Origin: an uncultured Verrucomicrobiales bacterium
GTDB taxonomy: Bacteria > Verrucomicrobiota > Verrucomicrobiia > Verrucomicrobiales > Akkermansiaceae
NCBI GenBank assembly: GCA_937969125.1
Contig: CALBVA010000325.1
Location: 1 to 16,545 of the forward strand
Length of the DNA: 16,545 nucleotides
Direction: 5' to 3'
In this document: piece by piece, positions 1 through 6,710 of the stretch
Numbering within the stretch: position 1 is the first letter of the stretch
Layout of the letters: each line of letters opens with the position of its first letter
Translations under genes and position numbers: made by a program
The notes under the pieces: model-generated
Told to the model about the DNA's origin: nothing
What the model saw: the letters and a program-made list of their open reading frames with translations, nothing else
Database searches by the model: none

Positions 1-126
1 GAAAAGCCTGCCCTTCCCGAGAAGCCTGCCCTTCCCGAGAAGCCTACCCTTCCCGAGAAGCCTACCCTTCCCGAGAAGCCTGCCGCTCCCGAAAAGCCTG
101 CCGCTCCCGAAAAGCCGAAGGCTCCG
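1..126 (+). repeat. Seven 18-bp tandem repeats encoding EKPxxP
   Basis: Units begin at 1, 19, 37, 55, 73, 91 and 109. The basic unit is GARAAGCCTRCCCTTCCC, with the fifth and sixth copies changing CTT to GCT and the seventh diverging further (AAGCCGAAGGCT). Neighbouring copies pair up (1-2, 3-4 and 5-6 are near identical), which fits duplication by slippage or unequal crossing-over. The array may continue to the left of the window. Confidence 0.9.
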
Positions 127-171
127 GAAGTTAAAACTCCCACTGAACCAACCGCTCCCGTCGGAGATTAA
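1..171 (+). CDS. C-terminal end of a protein with an EKPxxP repeat tail (partial)
   Basis: Frame 1 is open from the first base to a TAA at 169-171, giving 56 residues; the start lies outside the window. The visible part is seven copies of a six-residue unit (EKPALP, EKPTLP, EKPAAP, EKPKAP) followed by a short tail ending in PVGD. Lys/Glu/Pro repeats like this usually form stiff, extended spacers or disordered tails, for example in TonB-like or envelope-spanning proteins. Nothing here identifies the globular part, so the function is unknown. The codon-level repetition is very regular, which supports real coding sequence rather than chance. The next gene starts 72 bp downstream on the same strand, so the two could be co-transcribed with the bactofilins. 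Confidence 0.75.
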   Translation, partial: EKPALPEKPALPEKPTLPEKPTLPEKPAAPEKPAAPEKPKAPEVKTPTEPTAPVGD

Positions 172-243
172 AATTCCGGGCGAAATCCTTCTTTCTTTCC
201 GCTCCAACTTGGGGCATCAAATCTCAAACAAACCTAAAACGCC

Positions 244-837
244 GTGTTCGAAAAAATCATCAGCAAATCTCCCGAGGACGCCCCCGCTCCACGTCCTGCT
301 TCGCCAGCCGCCGCCGCTACCCCCATGGAAAATCCACGGGCTGCTGCCGCACCAGCCCCTGCCGCCAGCCCAGCACCTGCTGCAGCCGCACCGACCGGAG
401 GTCAGCGTAACATTCTTAGCAACGACGTTCACATCAATGGTTCCGTCCGCTTCACCAATGACCTCCTTGTTGATGGCCGGATCGAAGGTGAAATCACTTC
501 CGACGGTGCCCTCACCGTCGCCGAGAACGCCCACATCAAGGCTGAAGTAAAGACCAAGTCCGTTGTCATCTACGGAAAAGTCCACGGCAACATCTCCTGC
601 ACCGACCGCGTCGAGATCAAGGCCTCCGCCGAAATGGTGGGCGACCTCAAAGCAGGCACCCTCTCCATCGAGCCTGGTGCCATCTTCGTCGGCAAGTCCG
701 AAGTCGGTGCCCCCACCGCTGCGCCCAAGAATGAAGCCTCAAAACCGAAGCAACAGGGAAACGGGAACGAAAAAAAGCCCCAGCCCGGGAACAACAGCGG
801 CAACAAGAACCAGGGAAACCCGAACAAGGCTTCCTAG
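244..837 (+). CDS. Bactofilin (polymer-forming cytoskeletal protein)
   Basis: This 197-aa protein has the standard bactofilin layout. A disordered Ala/Pro-rich N-terminal tail (about residues 10-52) is followed by a right-handed beta-helix core of short hydrophobic/Gly repeats (about 55-153, including INGSVRF, VDGRIEGEI, VYGKVHGNI-like turns and VGDLKAGTLSIEPGA), then a Lys/Asn/Gln/Pro-rich C-terminal tail. Bactofilins polymerise without nucleotide and scaffold cell-wall enzymes, stalks or chromosome-segregation proteins on the inner face of the membrane. The chosen start is a GTG; an in-frame ATG at 325 (residue 28) is an alternative, and neither has a clear Shine-Dalgarno. A second bactofilin-like gene follows after only 29 bp, so the two are probably co-transcribed and may co-polymerise. 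The family call is firm; the specific cell role is not visible. Confidence 0.88.
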   Translation: MFEKIISKSPEDAPAPRPASPAAAATPMENPRAAAAPAPAASPAPAAAAPTGGQRNILSNDVHINGSVRFTNDLLVDGRIEGEITSDGALTVAENAHIKAEVKTKSVVIYGKVHGNISCTDRVEIKASAEMVGDLKAGTLSIEPGAIFVGKSEVGAPTAAPKNEASKPKQQGNGNEKKPQPGNNSGNKNQGNPNKAS

Positions 838-866
838 ATTTTTGACCGACCCGCTCCACGAAAACC

Positions 867-1835
867 ATGCCATTTGGATTTCTCAAGGAGCGCGGCAAAG
901 GTCCCCGGAAAATCTCCTGTCCTCTCTGTAACCACCGCCAGACGGAATCTCCGCTGGCGGTGTCTTCTTTATGCAAAGGCTGCGGAGCCTACCTGAAACT
1001 TGATGGAGGGAAAGTCACCGCAAAGGAGGCGGAATCCGAAAACCCCTTCGCCAACCGCCCACCCCAACCTGAGCTTCCCCCGAAGCCAGAACCGGAGAAA
1101 AAACCAGCCCCGGCGAAAAAACAGAAGGTCACCCCCACAGCAGTCCCTCCGCCACCCCTCCAGGCCGCCCCCGCCCGAAAAACCCCGGATTCTTCAGATT
1201 CCTCAAATCAGCCCCCACCACCGACATCAGCGGAACCACCGGAATCGCCCGCTCCAACCACGCGCTTCAGCGCCGCTCCTCCAGAAGACGCCCCAGCCTC
1301 TTCAAAAAAGCCTGGGGAAGAACGTCTTGCCACCTGCTTCGAGTGTGGAGACTCGCACATGGCAAATGCCCGTGCCAATTCCACCCAATGTCGATCCTGC
1401 GGCCGCCTCATCAGCCTCGAAAATCACGAGATCAAGATGGCTACTAGCAGCCGTATCCAGACTCGTGGTGATGTCTTCATTCATAAAAAAGGCAGTGTCA
1501 CTGGCTCGATCATTCAGTGCCACAATCTCACTGTCGAAGGGAGCTTCGGCGGCGGAGTGGAATGCTCCGGCACCCTCACCCTGCGCCGCCATGCCAGCGT
1601 GACGGGAAAAATCACCTGCGATAAACTACTCATCGAGCGACGCGCCAAGGTCGAATTTCTAGAGACCATCGAGACCAATGAGTGCCAGATCGATGGCAAC
1701 GTCACCGCTGACATCTACTGCCGCGGGCTTCTCGCTCTGCAAAAGCGGGCCACCTTGCACGGCGACATCAAGGTCGGTCGCCTGGCCGTGGCCGAGGGAG
1801 CCAAGCACAGTGGAAAGATCCAGATGGGTGGTTAA
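867..1835 (+). CDS. Bactofilin-like protein with two N-terminal zinc ribbons
   Basis: The 322-aa product begins with a four-cysteine ribbon (C18-x2-C21 and C36-x2-C39). A roughly 95-residue Pro/Lys/Ser-rich linker follows, then a second ribbon (C157-x2-C160 and C175-x2-C178). The last 125 residues or so (about 195-318) carry the repeating short beta-strands of a bactofilin core (GDVFIHKKGSVTGSI, LTVEGSFGG, GTLTLRRHASVTGKI, ATLHGDIKVGRLAVAEGA). The paired CxxC motifs imply two structural Zn sites, which could bind protein or nucleic acid; this is inference. It follows a conventional bactofilin at 29 bp and precedes nadA at 82 bp on the same strand. It may modify or anchor the bactofilin polymer. 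The start ATG at 867 is the first in frame and has no obvious Shine-Dalgarno. Confidence 0.85.
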   Translation: MPFGFLKERGKGPRKISCPLCNHRQTESPLAVSSLCKGCGAYLKLDGGKVTAKEAESENPFANRPPQPELPPKPEPEKKPAPAKKQKVTPTAVPPPPLQAAPARKTPDSSDSSNQPPPPTSAEPPESPAPTTRFSAAPPEDAPASSKKPGEERLATCFECGDSHMANARANSTQCRSCGRLISLENHEIKMATSSRIQTRGDVFIHKKGSVTGSIIQCHNLTVEGSFGGGVECSGTLTLRRHASVTGKITCDKLLIERRAKVEFLETIETNECQIDGNVTADIYCRGLLALQKRATLHGDIKVGRLAVAEGAKHSGKIQMGG

Positions 1836-1917
1836 TGAAGCATCCTCCCCAAGATCGAGCTGACTAACCGGTCTTTTAATTCTGGCACAGCACGGACCTC
1901 TCGCTGAAACTCCCAGC

Positions 1918-2859
1918 ATGTCATCCGCTCCAGTACTTGATCTTAAAGAAGATATCCTGCGTCTCAAAAAAGAGCGCAACGCCGTCATCCTGGCTCACAA
2001 CTACCAAATCGGCCCCATTCAAGATATTGCCGACTACGTCGGCGATTCCCTAGGCCTCGCCTATAAGGCACAGGACACCGACGCTGATGTCATCGTCTTC
2101 TGCGGAGTCCACTTTATGGCCGAAACTGCCAAAATCCTTAATCCCACCAAAACGGTGGTCCTCCCGGACAAGGATGCGGGATGCTCATTGGAGCAGGCCT
2201 GCCCCGCCGATAAGTTGGAGGCTTACTTGAAGGAAAACGCAGATAAGAACTACTACGTCATCGCCTACATCAACTGCTCCGCCGGCGTGAAGGCTCTCTG
2301 TGACGTCATCTGCACCTCGGGTAATGCCCCCCGCATCGTCAATCAGGCACCCAAGGACCGCCCCATTCTCTTCGTCCCGGACGCCAATCTCGGACAATGG
2401 GTCATCGAGCAGACCGGCCGCCAAATGGATCTCTGGGAAGGATCCTGCTACGTCCACGTCGAGTTCACCCGGGACTCCATCCAGAAGATCAAGGACGAGT
2501 ATCCCGATGCCGTCGTAGTCGCCCACCCCGAGTGCACAAAGGCGGTCCGCCTCCTCGCTGATGAAGTCTGCTCCACTGAAAAGATGGTGCACTTCTGCCG
2601 CGAAACTCCGGCCCAGAACGTCATCGTGGTGACTGAGTCCGGCATGCTCCACCGCATCCAGAAGGAAGTGCCGGAGAAAAATCTTATCCCCGGACCGACC
2701 GATCATTGCGCCTGCGCCGACTGTCGCTACATGAAAATGAACACCCTAGAGAAGCTTCACGCCTGTCTCGACAAGCTCGATCCGCAGGTCGAACTTCCGG
2801 AGAACGTCCGCGCTAAGGCCGAGATCTCATTGGTCAGAATGCTGGAGCAGTCGAAGTAA
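1918..2859 (+). CDS. nadA: Quinolinate synthase NadA
   Basis: NadA condenses iminoaspartate with dihydroxyacetone phosphate to quinolinate in de novo NAD synthesis, using an oxygen-sensitive [4Fe-4S] cluster in the cytoplasm. The 313-aa length fits the shorter NadA type known from Thermotoga. Family motifs are clear: AHNYQ (H27, Y29), DIADYVGDSLGLA, the FCGVHFMAETAKILNP block, AYINCSAGVKALCDVICTSGNA, AHPEC and TESGMLHRI. Aligned by eye to the Thermotoga protein, the three cluster cysteines are C89 (DAGCS), C177 (GSCYVH) and C269 (DCRYMKMNT). The other cysteines nearby (C264, C266) are extra. No nadB or nadC is visible in this window, so the pathway is split. Its position behind the bactofilins suggests shared transcription but no functional link. 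Confidence 0.96.
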   Translation: MSSAPVLDLKEDILRLKKERNAVILAHNYQIGPIQDIADYVGDSLGLAYKAQDTDADVIVFCGVHFMAETAKILNPTKTVVLPDKDAGCSLEQACPADKLEAYLKENADKNYYVIAYINCSAGVKALCDVICTSGNAPRIVNQAPKDRPILFVPDANLGQWVIEQTGRQMDLWEGSCYVHVEFTRDSIQKIKDEYPDAVVVAHPECTKAVRLLADEVCSTEKMVHFCRETPAQNVIVVTESGMLHRIQKEVPEKNLIPGPTDHCACADCRYMKMNTLEKLHACLDKLDPQVELPENVRAKAEISLVRMLEQSK

Positions 2860-2977
2860 TCCGCCACCGAGTGTGAGGTGTCATTTTCATCTTTGGAGAT
2901 ACAGTCTCCCCCTCGACAAGCTCACCCTTCGGTGCTAACCGTCCTGCAAACAACGTCCTTTCGTTCACCTCACTACC

Positions 2978-3514
2978 ATGGAACTGCTTAAAGAAATCTT
3001 CAGCCACCCCTTCACCTGGGGTCTTCTTCTTGGACTTCTCATCTCCTTCTTCACCTGGAAGTCCGGCTTCTCCGCTCGCCGGAACATGAAAAAGGACGTC
3101 AAGCGCGTGGAAGCGGAGAGCAAGGAGCTCCAGCAGCATCTCAACACCCAACTCAAGGTGAATGCCGAGGGCAATGACAGCCTCCAGAAAAAACTGGAAG
3201 AGCTGCGGGAGCAGAATGAAACCCTCCGCGTAAATCTCAGCACCGTGCAACAAAAGCCCGGTCGCGCTGAAATGCGCCAGCTCACCGTCATCGAGAACGC
3301 CATCGGACTGATGCGCGAGCAGGCTCCGGGATTTGCCCAGGCTTGGGAAAAAGCTCTGCGACAGGCCGAAAGCGACTACGAAGCCGGAGAAGGCGGACTC
3401 AAAAAACTCGTCCGCAAGGTCCTTCCGAATATCGGAACCACGGCATCGGCGCAAGATGCCGAAGAGGTCAAGGAGTCCGACGAGAAACAGGACCAGCAGG
3501 AAAAAGAGGCTTAG
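2978..3514 (+). CDS. Small membrane-anchored coiled-coil protein, unknown function
   Basis: This 178-aa protein starts with a single hydrophobic segment (about residues 10-28, FTWGLLLGLLISFFTW) followed by basic residues (RRNMKK). That suggests an N-out/C-in anchor with the body in the cytoplasm. Residues 38-90 are rich in Lys/Glu/Leu with heptad-like spacing (KELQQHL, KKLEELREQNETLRVNL) and likely form a coiled coil. A predicted helical stretch (about 98-150) follows, then an acidic, disordered tail ending in EEVKESDEKQDQQEKEA. I do not recognise the family. It is the last gene of the plus-strand run, 118 bp after nadA and 31 bp before a strong terminator. A role in envelope organisation with the nearby bactofilins is possible but unsupported. 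The opposite-strand open frame across it looks like a coding shadow. Confidence 0.75.
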   Translation: MELLKEIFSHPFTWGLLLGLLISFFTWKSGFSARRNMKKDVKRVEAESKELQQHLNTQLKVNAEGNDSLQKKLEELREQNETLRVNLSTVQQKPGRAEMRQLTVIENAIGLMREQAPGFAQAWEKALRQAESDYEAGEGGLKKLVRKVLPNIGTTASAQDAEEVKESDEKQDQQEKEA

Positions 3515-3545
3515 ATTTCCACCTCTACTCTTCCATCAATCATAA

Positions 3546-3580
3546 AAAACCCCGGCACCTTACGGTGACGGGGTTTTCTT
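3546..3580. terminator. Bidirectional intrinsic terminator between convergent genes
   Basis: AAAACCCCG (3546-3554) pairs with CGGGGTTTT (3569-3577). The stem continues through a single G/A mismatch to CACC/GGTG (3556-3559 with 3564-3567) around a TTAC loop. The A-run on the left and T-run on the right let it work in both directions. It sits 31 bp after the plus-strand coiled-coil gene and 49 bp from the end of the minus-strand dehydrogenase gene, as expected for a shared terminator. Confidence 0.88.
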
Positions 3581-3628
3581 TGATTTTGAGGTCGTTTGAG
3601 GACTCTGACCGATTCCTCATTAAATGCC

Positions 3629-4525
3629 TCAACCACCGGCGGAAGGTCCGCGGCCTTTGAAGGTGAGTTCCGCGATGCCAGACTTATCAAGATCGCCAAG
3701 CCCTTCGGCGGTCATCTTGTCATACTGGGCCTTGGTGGCGTCGTTAACCGGAAGGCTCACACCCACTTGGGCAGCTAGGTCCGCAGCGATGCCGGAATCC
3801 TTGGCAGCGTGCTCAGCAGAGAACCAGCATTCGTGATCGCGGTCGATCATGTCCTCGGAATCGGTCTCCAGGACGCGGCTGTTCGCACCGGTTTGTGAGA
3901 AGATATCGCACACCATCTTGAGGTCCAAACCGAGGGCATCGGCAAGACCGAGTCCTTCCGCAAGTCCGGCGGTGTTGATGTTCATGACCATGTTCACGAG
4001 AGCTTTCACTTCGGCCGCTTTGCCAATTGCTCCACAGAGGCGGAGATTCACGGAAAGCTGGTCGAGGATCTCCTTGTGCTTATTAAAGACCTCCTCGTCA
4101 CCGCCGATCATGAGGAAAAGTTTTCCTTCACGAGCCTGTGAGATGGAGGACGCCATTGCTCCTTCGAGGATTTCTGCACCGGTGCTCTTGCCAGCTTCGT
4201 AAACTTCCTTGTGAATGCCCGGTGAGAGAGTCGCGCAGTTCACGAAGGTCTTGCCCTCGGATCCGGCGAGGAGATTATCCCCTTCTCCGAGGAAGATGGC
4301 GCGCATGGCGGCATCATTGGTCACGACGGTGAAGATGATTTCAGCGGCCTCGGTGACTTCCGCGAGGGTCGCGCAGTCCTTGGCTCCGAGTTCTCCGGCG
4401 ATCTCGGCGGAGGCTTCCTTGTTCACGTCATAGACGGCGGTGACATCATGTCCGCAGTCCAGTTGAAGATGGCGGGCCATATTGGCGCCCATACGGCCTA
4501 CGCCGACGAATGCTACTTTGCTCAT
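3629..4525 (-). CDS. NAD(P)-dependent beta-hydroxyacid dehydrogenase (3-hydroxyisobutyrate dehydrogenase family)
   Basis: This 298-aa protein opens with a Rossmann dinucleotide-binding site (FVGVGRMGANMA: G8, G10, G13), and the middle and C-terminal parts match the helical NAD-binding domain of the family. The conserved catalytic lysine is K174 in GKAAEVKALVNM, with N178 four residues on, followed by NTAGLAEGLGLADALGLD. Members oxidise or reduce short 3-hydroxy acids or related aldehydes (3-hydroxyisobutyrate, tartronate semialdehyde, gamma-hydroxybutyrate, and others). The usual substrate-loop sequence (D-A-P-V-S-G-G) is replaced by EGAMASSISQAREG, so the substrate cannot be assigned. It is the last gene of a minus-strand cluster, 47 bp after the MBL-fold gene. 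ATG at 4525 is the natural start; there is no clear Shine-Dalgarno. Confidence 0.9.
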   Translation of the reverse strand: MSKVAFVGVGRMGANMARHLQLDCGHDVTAVYDVNKEASAEIAGELGAKDCATLAEVTEAAEIIFTVVTNDAAMRAIFLGEGDNLLAGSEGKTFVNCATLSPGIHKEVYEAGKSTGAEILEGAMASSISQAREGKLFLMIGGDEEVFNKHKEILDQLSVNLRLCGAIGKAAEVKALVNMVMNINTAGLAEGLGLADALGLDLKMVCDIFSQTGANSRVLETDSEDMIDRDHECWFSAEHAAKDSGIAADLAAQVGVSLPVNDATKAQYDKMTAEGLGDLDKSGIAELTFKGRGPSAGG

Positions 4526-4572
4526 AGATTTAGTTTTTAGGTTATTGGGTGAGAGATTACTGAGTAAGGAAA

Positions 4573-5406
4573 TTATTTAAACTCGGGGAAAAAGGGATTG
4601 TGCGCTTTTTCCTCTCCAACGGAGGTCATTGGTCCGTGACCGGGGCAGACCACGGTCTGATCCTCAAGGGTGAAGATCTGTTCACGATTCGTAGCCAGCG
4701 CGTCCCTGAAGGAAATGACACCACCACCCATCGACTGGGCGAAGAGAGCATCACCAACGACGGCAACTGGACGGGAAAGACCATTTACGACATAGGTCGT
4801 ACCAGCTGGAGAATGCCCCCAGGTGAGACGGGTCGAGACACGCAGAGTTCCGATGGAGAAGGTATCACCAGCGGCGAAGCGTTCCGCTCCGGCCACCGCT
4901 TCTTTGGCGTTGACGAGAACGCGGATTCCGGGATTGGCCGCGATGACCTTCTCACGGTCGATGATGTGATCAATGTGGGTATGCGTAATGAAGAGAGTCT
5001 TCAGCTCCAGGCCGAGTTCCTCAACCTTGGCCAGCGCCTCATCAGCGTTAGCACCGGTGTCGAAAAGAGCAGCCTCCTTGGTCTGAGGATCCCAGATCAG
5101 GTAGGAATTCACGGTCATCATGTCATCAGGATCCGGATCGAAAACGGTGTTCGACTGGAAGAGTCCGTCAATGGCGACCGGCTCCGGATGCCAGGATTTA
5201 TTGGCCAGCTCTAGGAGGGAATCAGCATCCAGGCCGAGAGATGGCGCGATGGCGTGCACAGCGTCTTCATCGAACTCACCATCCTTGATCTTCTCGATCA
5301 CGGAGGTTTCGACATTAGTCAGGAAGGAGAGAACGCCATCCGCAAGGCCGGAGCCCCGAAGGGTTTTCCCGATGACATCTTCAAAGTTATCTTCAAGTGG
5401 AATCAT
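4573..5406 (-). CDS. MBL-fold metallo-hydrolase with N-terminal HTH-like helical domain
   Basis: The 277-aa product has all the metal ligands of a glyoxalase-II-like metallo-beta-lactamase fold: HTHIDH (H142, H144, D146, H147), H198 in WGHSPAG, D219 in VVGDALFAQ and H257 in CPGHGP. It should bind two metal ions and hydrolyse a thioester, lactone or similar bond. The first 75 residues or so are not part of that fold. They are helical and have the rhythm of a Cro/CI-type helix-turn-helix (GKTLRGSGLADGVLSFLTNVE, then DGEFDEDAVHAIAPSLGLDADSLLELA), though no real DNA-binding signature is evident. It lies 26 bp after the propeller gene and 47 bp before the dehydrogenase gene, so the three are likely one transcript. 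The ATG at 5406 is the first start and lacks a Shine-Dalgarno. Confidence 0.9.
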   Translation of the reverse strand: MIPLEDNFEDVIGKTLRGSGLADGVLSFLTNVETSVIEKIKDGEFDEDAVHAIAPSLGLDADSLLELANKSWHPEPVAIDGLFQSNTVFDPDPDDMMTVNSYLIWDPQTKEAALFDTGANADEALAKVEELGLELKTLFITHTHIDHIIDREKVIAANPGIRVLVNAKEAVAGAERFAAGDTFSIGTLRVSTRLTWGHSPAGTTYVVNGLSRPVAVVGDALFAQSMGGGVISFRDALATNREQIFTLEDQTVVCPGHGPMTSVGEEKAHNPFFPEFK

Positions 5407-5432
5407 GATTTTAATGGGTGGTGATTGTTAAA

Positions 5433-6467
5433 TTACTTGGCGGGATAGAGCGCGACGATGCGGCCCACCTTGGAATATTCGGTGACGTAAATCTGGCCGT
5501 GAGGTCCCCACTTAATGCCGTGCGGAGCGGAGAGGCCGGAGTCATGCAACTTGTGGGCGGGCACACCATTAGTGGCCCACTGTTTTTTGTCAGGGTTATC
5601 GAGGAGGGCGGAGACGACCTTGCCATCCTTGTCCATAAGGATGACCCGGCCTTCGATTTCGGCCACGGCGGCGTAGTCACCCCGGATATCGACATCGGCC
5701 GGACGGCGCATAGGCTGAGATCCATAAAGTCCAATCCAGACGAGGTCCATGGTGAGGTGAACCATACGGCGGCCATCACGATCACAGACGAGAAGGCGCG
5801 GCTCGCCGTAGCGGAGATCAATAGCCGCACCGTGGCATGAGGTGAACTGGTCTTTCCCCTTCCCTTTTCCGCCGTAGGTTTTAACGAGGGTGCCGTCGGG
5901 CTTGAGCTTGTGAATCTTCTTCGAGCCATATCCCATGAAAAGGAAGATATGACCGTCTGGGGCGACGAGGACTTCGGTGAGGCCGCCCATCCCGCCTTCC
6001 AGCTTACCGGTCTTATCGTTTGGAAGGGTGGCCACGATGTTTCCTTCAAGGTCGAACTTTACAGCGCGATTCGCCTTGAGCTGTGATCCCCAAAGGTATT
6101 CCTTACCGCCTTCCTGGACGGAGGTGAGGGAGTGCATCTCATTGAGCCCGTCCTTAAGCTTCTTCACGAATTTACCGTATTTATCGAACTTCACGATGCC
6201 CGGCTTACCCCGCGTGGAGGCATAAACGTTCCCTGCCTTGTCCAGAGTAAGGTCGCCGTGAAGGCCTCCAATATTCCGATCGCCAGGCATCGCCCCCCAG
6301 CCCGGAGCAGTCACATAGCGGAAATTCTCGGAGCCAGTAATGGTGGCAGTGCTTACAACCGTGCCAATTCCCGTAATTGCATTATGATCGTGTCCTGCAT
6401 GTGCCGAAAGATGCAGGATCGGCAGAACGGTGACTGCGAGCCCGGTGAGTAATGAGGTGACCTTCAT
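5433..6467 (-). CDS. Secreted six-bladed beta-propeller (NHL-repeat-like) protein
   Basis: From the ATG at 6467 the protein is 344 aa and begins with a good Sec signal peptide (MKVTSLLTGLAVTVLPIL..SAHA, cleavage near residue 24), so it is exported. An upstream GTG at 6494 would add nine residues before the signal and is less likely. The mature part repeats a blade pattern typical of NHL/SMP-30-like propellers: GDLTLDKAGNVYAS, KYLWG-type turns, VLVAPDGHIFLF, ADVDIRGDYAAVAEIEGRVILMDKDGKVV and APHGIKWGPHGQIYVTEYSKVGRIV. Such proteins include lactonases, peptidyl-amidoglycolate lyases and binding proteins; I see no diagnostic catalytic set. A His-rich stretch (AHAGHDHN) follows the cleavage site. 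It heads the minus-strand cluster with the MBL hydrolase and dehydrogenase. Confidence 0.85.
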   Translation of the reverse strand: MKVTSLLTGLAVTVLPILHLSAHAGHDHNAITGIGTVVSTATITGSENFRYVTAPGWGAMPGDRNIGGLHGDLTLDKAGNVYASTRGKPGIVKFDKYGKFVKKLKDGLNEMHSLTSVQEGGKEYLWGSQLKANRAVKFDLEGNIVATLPNDKTGKLEGGMGGLTEVLVAPDGHIFLFMGYGSKKIHKLKPDGTLVKTYGGKGKGKDQFTSCHGAAIDLRYGEPRLLVCDRDGRRMVHLTMDLVWIGLYGSQPMRRPADVDIRGDYAAVAEIEGRVILMDKDGKVVSALLDNPDKKQWATNGVPAHKLHDSGLSAPHGIKWGPHGQIYVTEYSKVGRIVALYPAK

Positions 6468-6480
6468 GGGTGGCACATGC

Positions 6481-6493
6481 TGTCTGACAGACA
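6481..6493. promoter_or_regulatory. Perfect 13-bp palindrome before the propeller gene
   Basis: TGTCTG-A-CAGACA is a perfect inverted repeat with a one-base centre, lying 13 bp upstream of the ATG at 6467 on the minus strand. It could be a repressor or activator site, or a small hairpin in the leader that covers the start. No promoter hexamers could be assigned confidently around it, so the role is a guess. Confidence 0.3.
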
Positions 6494-6494
6494 C

Positions 6495-6710
6495 CGGGGG
6501 AAAAGGGAAAAATCCCGAAATCCGAATGATCTGCGCAATGGTTGGTGGACAATACTGCCGAAACTCCGCTTCCCATCAAAGCGGCAGAATTCTTCCCCGT
6601 TTCTCAATGAGATTCCGTCCACAGGTCGCCCTTCTTCCGGACAAGGCCCTACAACTCGAACGAGAACTTCAACGCATTGCTCGAGATCATCGGAATTTCC
6701 ATTGAGAGCA
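6495..6710. other. Intergenic region between the TPR gene and the propeller gene
   Basis: These 216 bp separate two minus-strand genes. They hold a modest hairpin (CCGCTT 6566-6571 with AAGCGG 6579-6584, also reachable as CTGCCG 6555-6560 with CGGCAG 6582-6587) but no T-run on the minus strand, so a terminator is unproven. Short open frames crossing it on both strands run into neighbouring genes and have no family features. It most likely holds the promoter of the propeller cluster. Confidence 0.4.

Noticed and set aside
1000..1602. 200-aa plus-strand frame inside the zinc-ribbon bactofilin gene
   Set aside because: Arg/Pro/Ser-rich shadow of the Pro-rich linker; it lacks the cysteine pairs and beta-helix pattern of the real frame.
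2895..2935. Small hairpins after nadA (GGAGA/TCTCC and CACC/GGTG) as a terminator
   Set aside because: Stems are only 4-5 bp and no T-run follows; the gene downstream is on the same strand.
2834..3454. 206-aa minus-strand frame opposite the coiled-coil gene
   Set aside because: It overlaps the end of nadA and nearly all of the plus-strand gene. Its Leu/Phe-rich sequence mirrors the Lys/Glu codons of the coiled coil.
4600..5214. 204-aa plus-strand frame opposite the MBL-fold gene
   Set aside because: The minus-strand product keeps every metal ligand; the plus-strand translation has no recognisable domain.
5411..6049. 212-aa minus-strand frame overlapping the propeller gene
   Set aside because: Same strand but a different frame; Ser/Pro-rich product without motifs, while the propeller frame has a signal peptide and blade repeats.
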